Below are positions 13,796-18,972 of a DNA stretch of 18,972 nt, in pieces. The notes below the pieces were generated by a model that saw only the letters and a program-made list of their open reading frames with translations, made no database searches and was not told the DNA's origin. The DNA comes from an uncultured Vogesella sp. (GTDB lineage Bacteria; Pseudomonadota; Gammaproteobacteria; Burkholderiales; Chromobacteriaceae). Position 1 is the stretch's first letter. The number at the start of each line of letters is the position of its first letter. The stretch lies in assembly GCA_946479405.1 (NCBI GenBank), contig CAMLGD010000045.1:1-18972 (forward strand), given 5' to 3'. A program made the translations under genes and the position numbers.

Positions 13796-15535
13796 ATGAG
13801 CATCATCTTGCACGGCGTGCCCATCGGTGGCGGTATCGCCATTGGCCGGGCGCACTTGTTGACGCAGAGCATGGATGACGTGGTGCATCTGGTGCTGGAC
13901 GACGACGAGATTCCCGCCGAGCAGGCTCGCTTCGACCTTGCCGTACGCGACACCCGCAAGCAGCTGGAGCTGCTGTGGGGCACCATCCCCGAGAACGCGC
14001 CGGCCGAGCTGGGCGCGTTCTTGTCATTGCACATCATGCTGTTGTCCGACCCCACCATTTCGCGCGAGCCGCGCGAACTGGTGGAAAGCCAGCGCTGCAA
14101 CGCCGAATGGGCGCTGAAACTGCAGTGCGACACGCTGGTGGCACAGTTTGAGGCCATCGAAGACGACTACCTGCGCGAGCGCAAGCACGATGTGCTGCAG
14201 GTGATCGAACGCATCTTCAAGAACCTGGGCGGCCACAGCACCGAGCTGCAGATTGCCGAGGATCTGGACGAAGATACCATCCTGGTGGCGCACGATCTGT
14301 CCCCCGCCGACATGGTGTACTTCAAGGATGCCTGCGTGGCGGCTTTCGTTACCGATGTCGGCGGCGCCACCAGTCACACCGCCATCCTCGGCCGCAGCCT
14401 GGATCTACCATCGGTGATCGCCTTGCACCACGCCCGCGAACTGGTGCGGGAAGAAGAGATGATCATCGTCGATGGTCAGCAGGGCGTGTTGGTGATCGAT
14501 CCCCCTGCTTCAGTACTGGCCGAATACCGCCGCCGCCAGCGCAACTGGGTGGAGGCACGGCGTAAGCTGTCCAGCATCCGCAAGACCGACGCCATTACCC
14601 GTGATGGCACCCCCATCGAACTGCTGGCCAACATCGAACTGCCACAGGATGCGGCCAACGTGCTGGAGTCCGGCGCGGTGGGCGTAGGCCTGTTCCGCAG
14701 CGAGTTCCTGTTCCTCGGGCGCGACAGCCTGCCGTCCGAAGACGAACAGTACGAAGCCTACCGTGCGGTGGCGGAAGCCACGCGCGGCGCACCGGTGACG
14801 GTGCGCACCATGGATCTGGGCGCCGACAAGAACCCGCGCTGGCTGGGGCATGGCAGCGCCGAGAACCCGGCGCTGGGCCTTACCGGCATCCGCCTATGCC
14901 TTGCCGAGCCGCTGATGTTCCGCGCTCAGCTGCGTGCGCTGCTGCGCGCCTCGCACCATGGCAAGATCCGCATCCTGTTCCCGATGGTCAACGGCCTCAC
15001 CGAGCTGAAGCAGGCGCTGGCGCAGCTGGAGTACGCCAAGCACGAGCTGCGCGAAGAGGCGCAGCCGTTTGCCGCCGAAGTGGAAGTTGGCGCCATGATC
15101 GAGATTCCGTCGGCGGCGCTGGTGGTGGGCAGCCTGCTCAAGCACGTGGATTTCCTCTCCATCGGCACCAACGACCTGATCCAGTACACGCTGGCCATCG
15201 ACCGTAACGACGATTCGGTTAGCCACCTGTACGATCCGGTGCATCCGGCTGTGCTCAAGCTGATCTCGCATACCATCAAGACCGCCACCAAGGCCGGCAA
15301 GCCGGTGTCGGTGTGTGGTGAAATGGCCGGCGATGCGCGCCTGACACGTCTGCTGCTGGGTATGGGGCTGCGCCGCTTCTCCATGCACCCGGCCAACCTG
15401 CTGCAAGTGAAGCAGAATGTCCTTAACAGCCACCTCGACGAGCTCGGCCCGCAGGCCAGCCGTATCCTGCGCAGCGAAGACCCTGATAGAATCGCCGATC
15501 TTCTGCAACAACTGAATGCTGGGCCGGGCGCCTGA
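13796..15535 (+). CDS. ptsI: PTS enzyme I, phosphoenolpyruvate-protein phosphotransferase
   Basis: A 579-residue cytoplasmic enzyme that transfers phosphate from phosphoenolpyruvate to HPr-His15. N-terminal HPr-binding and phosphohistidine domain: active-site His194 in GGATSHTAILGRS. C-terminal PEP-binding barrel: LFRSEFLFLGR (299-309), TMDLGADKNP (338-347), EVGAMIEIPSAAL (430-442), SIGTNDLIQYTLAIDRND (455-472) and active-site Cys507 in VCGEMAGD. The length matches the single-domain enzyme I; no GAF or HPr fusion is present. GCGAGGGAG lies before the ATG. The stop codon sits in the loop of the following terminator. Confidence 0.97.
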   Translation: MSIILHGVPIGGGIAIGRAHLLTQSMDDVVHLVLDDDEIPAEQARFDLAVRDTRKQLELLWGTIPENAPAELGAFLSLHIMLLSDPTISREPRELVESQRCNAEWALKLQCDTLVAQFEAIEDDYLRERKHDVLQVIERIFKNLGGHSTELQIAEDLDEDTILVAHDLSPADMVYFKDACVAAFVTDVGGATSHTAILGRSLDLPSVIALHHARELVREEEMIIVDGQQGVLVIDPPASVLAEYRRRQRNWVEARRKLSSIRKTDAITRDGTPIELLANIELPQDAANVLESGAVGVGLFRSEFLFLGRDSLPSEDEQYEAYRAVAEATRGAPVTVRTMDLGADKNPRWLGHGSAENPALGLTGIRLCLAEPLMFRAQLRALLRASHHGKIRILFPMVNGLTELKQALAQLEYAKHELREEAQPFAAEVEVGAMIEIPSAALVVGSLLKHVDFLSIGTNDLIQYTLAIDRNDDSVSHLYDPVHPAVLKLISHTIKTATKAGKPVSVCGEMAGDARLTRLLLGMGLRRFSMHPANLLQVKQNVLNSHLDELGPQASRILRSEDPDRIADLLQQLNAGPGA

Positions 15536-15551
15536 CCCGGCTTTTTTCTTT
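15523..15551 (+). terminator. Rho-independent terminator overlapping the end of ptsI
   Basis: Stem GCCGGG (15523-15528) / CCCGGC (15536-15541), loop CGCCTGA containing the ptsI stop codon (15533-15535), then TTTTTTCTTTT. The T-run ends one base before the annotated waaQ ATG, so a ribosome finishing ptsI would cover the hairpin. Confidence 0.85.
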
Positions 15552-15552
15552 T

Positions 15553-16632
15553 ATGCTCAAGGACGCCATCGATTTGTCCGCCGTGCGGCGCGTGCTGCTT
15601 ATCAAGCTGCGCCACCACGGCGACGTACTGTTGAGCTCGCCGCTGCTGACGGTACTGAAAAACCACGCCCCGCATGCCGAGATCGACGCGCTGGTGTATC
15701 ACGACACCCGCGACATGTTGTCCGGCCATCCGGCGCTGGCCGAGCTGTTCACCATCGACCGCCAGTGGAAAAAGCTGGGGCCGCTGGGGCAGTTGCGCGC
15801 CGAGTGGCAGCTGCTGTCGCGCTTGCGCGCGCGCAGCTACGACCTGGTGATCCACCTTACCGAGCATAAACGCGGCGCCTGGTTGTCGCGCCTGCTGGCG
15901 CCACGCTGGTCGGTAGCGCCCGGGGGTGATCACGGCAAGTTCTTCAAGCGTAGCTTTACCCATCGTTACCCGGTGATCGGCGGTAATCGTCGCCATACTG
16001 TGGAAATTCATCTGGATGCACTGCGCCGGTTGGGGATTTATCCGACTGCCGACGAGCGGCATCTGCAACTCGCCATCCCGCAGCCAGCGCGTGAAGTGGT
16101 GCGCGCCAAGCTGGCGGCCAACGGCGTTACCGGCCGCTATGTGCTGATCCACCCGACTTCGCGCTGGCTGTTCAAGACCTGGCCGGTGGCGCGCATGGCG
16201 GCGCTGATCGACGCGCTGAGCGCGCGCGGCGACACCGTGGTGTTGTCAGCGGCGCCGGATGCCGCCGAGCTGGCGATGCTGGCGGACATCCAGTCGCGGC
16301 TGGCGCGCCCGGTGGCCAGCCTGGCCGGCGAACTGAACCTGAAACAGTTGGCCGCATTGATCGACGACGCCACGTTGTTCATCGGCATGGATTCGGTACC
16401 AATGCACATGGCTGCGGCATTGCAGACGCCGTGCGTGGCGCTATTCGGTCCGTCCGGCGACATCGAGTGGGGGCCGTGGCAGGTGCCGCACCGCCTGCTG
16501 GCTGCCGACATGAGCTGCCGCCCGTGCGGGCGTGACGGCTGTGGCGGCGGCAAGCGCAGCGAATGTCTGGAGCGTATCGACGAGCAACAGGTACTGGCGG
16601 CCATCGCGCAATTGCAGCAGGAGCTGGCATGA
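15553..16632 (+). CDS. waaQ: Lipopolysaccharide heptosyltransferase III-type glycosyltransferase (GT9, WaaQ/RfaQ)
   Basis: A 359-residue cytoplasmic-face GT-B enzyme that adds a heptose to the inner core of lipopolysaccharide from ADP-heptose. The N-terminal domain begins VLLIKLRHHGDVLLSSPLL (catalytic-type Asp24). The C-terminal donor domain has IHPTSRWLFKTWP, FIGMDSVPMHMAAAL and ALFGPSGDIEWGPW. A Cys cluster C322-C325-C330-C338 in CRPCGRDGCGGGKRSECLE is typical of the RfaQ subfamily. The ATG at 15553 directly follows the ptsI terminator T-run and has no Shine-Dalgarno. A TTG at 15574 (codon 8) has AAGGA 10 bases upstream and would still leave the core fold intact, so the start is uncertain. 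It overlaps the next gene by ATGA. Confidence 0.88.
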   Translation: MLKDAIDLSAVRRVLLIKLRHHGDVLLSSPLLTVLKNHAPHAEIDALVYHDTRDMLSGHPALAELFTIDRQWKKLGPLGQLRAEWQLLSRLRARSYDLVIHLTEHKRGAWLSRLLAPRWSVAPGGDHGKFFKRSFTHRYPVIGGNRRHTVEIHLDALRRLGIYPTADERHLQLAIPQPAREVVRAKLAANGVTGRYVLIHPTSRWLFKTWPVARMAALIDALSARGDTVVLSAAPDAAELAMLADIQSRLARPVASLAGELNLKQLAALIDDATLFIGMDSVPMHMAAALQTPCVALFGPSGDIEWGPWQVPHRLLAADMSCRPCGRDGCGGGKRSECLERIDEQQVLAAIAQLQQELA

Positions 16633-17768
16633 AAAAACTCGCCATCGTGCGACAGAAATACAACCCGGCCGGCGGTGCCGAGCGCATCGTCAGCGCCATC
16701 CTGCGTCAGCTGCACGGTCGGCCGGATATCGACGCCTACCTGATCAACCGCAAATGGCAGCCGATGGACGGCATCAAGGGGGTGTCGGTCAACCCGTTCT
16801 ACCTCGGCAATGTGTGGCGTGACCGCAGCTTCGCCCGTGCGGCAAAGGCGCGCTGGCAGCAGGATGGCGCCGACCTGGTGCAATCGCACGAGCGCATTCC
16901 CGGCTGCCACGTTTACCGCGCCGATGACGGTGTGCACCGCGCCTGGCTGGCCTCGCGCCGCGGTGTGAAAGGGCCGCTGGGCATGCTCGGCATGATGCTC
17001 AACCCCTACCACCACTACATGTTGGCCGCAGAGAAGGGTATGTATCGGTCGCCGGCGCTCAAGGGCGTGATTTGCATCTCGCAGATGGTGAAGAACGACA
17101 TCGTCGAGCATTACGGCGTGGCGGCGGACAAATGCCACGTGATTCTCAACGGCATCGATACCTGCTTTTTCAACCCGCAGGATGCACGCGCCAGCCGCGA
17201 CAGCCTGCGCGGCGAACTGGGCATTCCGCCGCAGGCGCCGGTGCTGGTGTACGTGGGCTCCGGCTTTGAACGCAAGGGCGTGGCGCAGGCGCTGCAGGCC
17301 ATCAGCCAGCAGCCTGAGGTATGGCTGGTGGTGGTGGGCGGCGACAAGAAGCTGCGCCGCTACCAGCAGCTGGCGCAGCAGCTGGGCGTGGCTGCGCGGG
17401 TGCGTTTCACCGGCGCACAATCCAATGTGCGCGCCTACTACGGCATGGCAGACGGTTTCATCCTGCCGGCGCTGTATGAACCGTTCGGCCTAGTGGTGAG
17501 CGAGGCGATGGCCTGCGGCTTGCCGGTGCTGGTGAGTACCCGTGTCGGCGCGGCCGAGCTGGTCGAAGCCGGGCGCACTGGCTGGGTCACCGCACCACAG
17601 GACGATGCCGGCTGGCGTCAGGCGGTAGCTACCTGGCTGGCGGCGCGCCAGGGTTGGCCGCAAATGGGCGAGGTCGCGCGCGAGCGCGTGGCCGGCCTCA
17701 CCGAGAAACAGATGGTGGACGGCATGATCGCGCTGTACGAGCGCTGGCTTGCCGGGGTGGCGGCATGA
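16629..17768 (+). CDS. WaaG-like glycosyltransferase family 4, lipopolysaccharide core
   Basis: A 379-residue GT-B retaining glycosyltransferase. The N-terminus MKKLAIVRQKYNPAGGAERIV carries the GG acceptor-side loop, and VQSHERIPGCHVYRADD corresponds to the equivalent WaaG region. The donor domain has YVGSGFERKG (about 208-217) and the EX7E motif EPFGLVVSE (Glu284, Glu292), then AMACGLPVLVS. WaaG adds glucose to heptose II in enteric bacteria; the sugar used here is unknown. The ATG at 16629 overlaps the waaQ stop (ATGA); the longer open frame beginning at 16563 lies within waaQ and is not used. It also overlaps the following GT9 gene by ATGA, marking one operon. Confidence 0.88.
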   Translation: MKKLAIVRQKYNPAGGAERIVSAILRQLHGRPDIDAYLINRKWQPMDGIKGVSVNPFYLGNVWRDRSFARAAKARWQQDGADLVQSHERIPGCHVYRADDGVHRAWLASRRGVKGPLGMLGMMLNPYHHYMLAAEKGMYRSPALKGVICISQMVKNDIVEHYGVAADKCHVILNGIDTCFFNPQDARASRDSLRGELGIPPQAPVLVYVGSGFERKGVAQALQAISQQPEVWLVVVGGDKKLRRYQQLAQQLGVAARVRFTGAQSNVRAYYGMADGFILPALYEPFGLVVSEAMACGLPVLVSTRVGAAELVEAGRTGWVTAPQDDAGWRQAVATWLAARQGWPQMGEVARERVAGLTEKQMVDGMIALYERWLAGVAA

Positions 17769-18892
17769 AGAAGAGCCGCGTTCCCGGGCGTCTGCTGATT
17801 TTCGCGCTGCTGCTGCCACGGCTGCTGTTCGGCTGGCTGCGGCGCAAGCCGGCACCGGCGAATGTACGGCGCATCGTGGTGCTGCACCAGTTCTTGCTGG
17901 GCGATGCGCTGATGGCAACCAGCCTGCTGGCCAAGCTGCGGCAGCAGTATCCTGCTGCCGAGATCCTGCTCGCCTGTCCGCCACTGCAGGCTGGGCTGTA
18001 TGCTGCCCGGCCGTATGGCGTGCAGGCGCTGCCGTGGACACCGCGCGATTTTGCATCGATCTGGCGGCTGTGCACGCTGGGGCGGGTGGACTGGGTGCTG
18101 CTGATGGGGGAAAACCGCTTGTCCTTCCTGGCGCGGGCGATGGGCGCGCGCTGGCTCAGCGGTTTTGCCGGCGAGACGCCGGCGTACAAAAACTGGCTGC
18201 TGGACGAGGCGGCGCCGTATGCGCACGAGCCGGAAGCCTGGACCGATACTGCTGCGCGGCTGGTGGATGGGCTGGAGCCGGCGCCTTTCTGCGTGGCTGA
18301 CTGGCCATTGCCGCAAGCTACGCTGCCGGATTTGCCCGCCCGCTTTGTGTTGCTGCACGTAGGCGCCAGCTCGGCTACTCGCTACTGGCCTGCGGCCAAC
18401 TGGTGCGCGTTGGCCGGCAAGCTGCGTGAGCAAGGGCTGGGCATTGTCTGGTCCTGCGGGCCGGGCGAGCAGCATCTGCTGCCCGCTGCCGGCATCCTGC
18501 CGGAGGACACGGTGCTGGCCGGTACGCTGAGCCTGCCGCAGCTGCGGCTGGTGATGGCGCGGGCGCTGGTGAACGTGTGCCCGGATACCGGTGTGGCGCA
18601 TCTGGCCAAAACTACCGGCCAGCCGTTGCTGATGCTGTTCGGCCCGGGCGCGGAAGTGCTGTTCGGCCCAGGCCGTTTCTTTGCCGACGCGCCGTTTGCC
18701 GGCGCGGGGCCGGCGTGGTTTCCCTGTCGCAACCAGCGCACCATCCACCACCGCGAGGTGGACTGGGTGCTGCGCTGCGGCCGCAGCCTGGGTGCAATGC
18801 CACCGGCGTGCAAGCGCCCGCTGTGCATGGAAGCGATCCAGCCCGAGGCGGTGGCCAGCGCGGTTGGCCGCATGCTGCAACTGAATGATTGA
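17765..18892 (+). CDS. Second GT9-family (heptosyltransferase-like) glycosyltransferase
   Basis: A 375-residue GT-B protein. A basic, hydrophobic N-terminal stretch (about 9-25, LLIFALLLPRLLFGWL) may anchor it to the inner membrane. It continues with RRIVVLHQFLLGDALMATSLL, whose Gly-Asp (Asp47) matches the GT9 catalytic region, and in the donor domain VLLHVGASSATRYWPAANW and CPDTGVAHLAKTTGQPLLMLFGPG. The family includes WaaC, WaaF and WaaQ; which linkage it forms cannot be read here, and the divergent C-terminus is Cys-containing. The ATG at 17765 overlaps the GT4 stop; the longer open frame from 17654 adds 37 residues without similarity. It is the third gene of the core operon. Confidence 0.85.
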   Translation: MKKSRVPGRLLIFALLLPRLLFGWLRRKPAPANVRRIVVLHQFLLGDALMATSLLAKLRQQYPAAEILLACPPLQAGLYAARPYGVQALPWTPRDFASIWRLCTLGRVDWVLLMGENRLSFLARAMGARWLSGFAGETPAYKNWLLDEAAPYAHEPEAWTDTAARLVDGLEPAPFCVADWPLPQATLPDLPARFVLLHVGASSATRYWPAANWCALAGKLREQGLGIVWSCGPGEQHLLPAAGILPEDTVLAGTLSLPQLRLVMARALVNVCPDTGVAHLAKTTGQPLLMLFGPGAEVLFGPGRFFADAPFAGAGPAWFPCRNQRTIHHREVDWVLRCGRSLGAMPPACKRPLCMEAIQPEAVASAVGRMLQLND

Positions 18893-18898
18893 GAAGCG

Positions 18899-18972
18899 AT
18901 GACTAAAAAGCTGGACCTGCTGTTCCTGTTACTGGCCCTGGTGTTCGTTACCCTGGCCAACGTGTCGCATAC
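18899..18972 (+). CDS. N-terminus of a probable membrane protein, truncated by window edge
   Basis: The ATG at 18899, six bases after the GT9 stop, opens a frame of 24 codons to the window end: MTKKLDLLFLLLALVFVTLA and a few more residues. A short basic start followed by a long hydrophobic run indicates a first membrane helix or an uncleaved signal. A GAGAAG lies just before the ATG. In this position of a lipopolysaccharide-core operon an O-antigen ligase/polymerase-type protein would fit, but too little is visible to assign a function. Confidence 0.55.
   Translation, partial: MTKKLDLLFLLLALVFVTLANVSH

Overview
The window looks like ordinary core chromosome of a GC-rich betaproteobacterium. 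The most likely home is the order Neisseriales outside the classical Neisseriaceae, for example a Chromobacterium, Vogesella or Aquitalea relative. This rests on gene content and order (polA / DUF2782 / thrB; cysG followed by EIIA-HPr-EI; RstAB with a small outer-membrane barrel) and on protein flavour. It is inference, not a database result. No mobile element, CRISPR array, rRNA or tRNA was seen.

Layout. (1) 1-1493: the 5' part of hemF (minus, cut by the window edge) diverges from a nu-class glutathione S-transferase (plus). (2) 1580-4456: a minus-strand block, in transcription order rstA, rstB (4-base overlap), an intergenic region with repeated TGTGAC-type half-sites, an outer-membrane beta-barrel gene and two tandem terminators. 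(3) 4600-6783: minus-strand LOG-family gene, a small secreted DUF2782 protein and thrB, ending in a long hairpin terminator. (4) 6798-9668: polA on the plus strand, only 14 bases from the divergent LOG gene, with a strong terminator. (5) 9701-11469: a CCTGCT hexamer array, then a PAS-GAF-GGDEF diguanylate cyclase (minus) that carries a perfect 26-bp palindrome in its coding sequence. (6) 11627-15547: cysG, a mannose-type EIIA, ptsH and ptsI (plus), closed by a terminator whose loop contains the ptsI stop codon. (7) 15553-18972: a lipopolysaccharide-core operon (plus) of waaQ, a WaaG-like GT4, a second GT9 heptosyltransferase and the start of a membrane protein, joined by ATGA overlaps.

The main unexpected signal is not a gene. 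The word TGCGGCCAAC, on either strand, occurs 16 times exactly in 19 kb; its 9-base core GCGGCCAAC occurs 24 times and the 8-base GCGGCCAA 26 times. Base composition predicts about 0.1, 0.5 and 1.4. Copies are balanced between strands, fall in several reading frames and in intergenic gaps, and form an inverted pair that builds the polA terminator. Density, strand balance and use in terminators are those of DNA uptake sequences (Neisseria DUS, Haemophilus USS), but the word is unlike either. An uptake signal of a different dialect is the favoured hypothesis. All counts are by eye.
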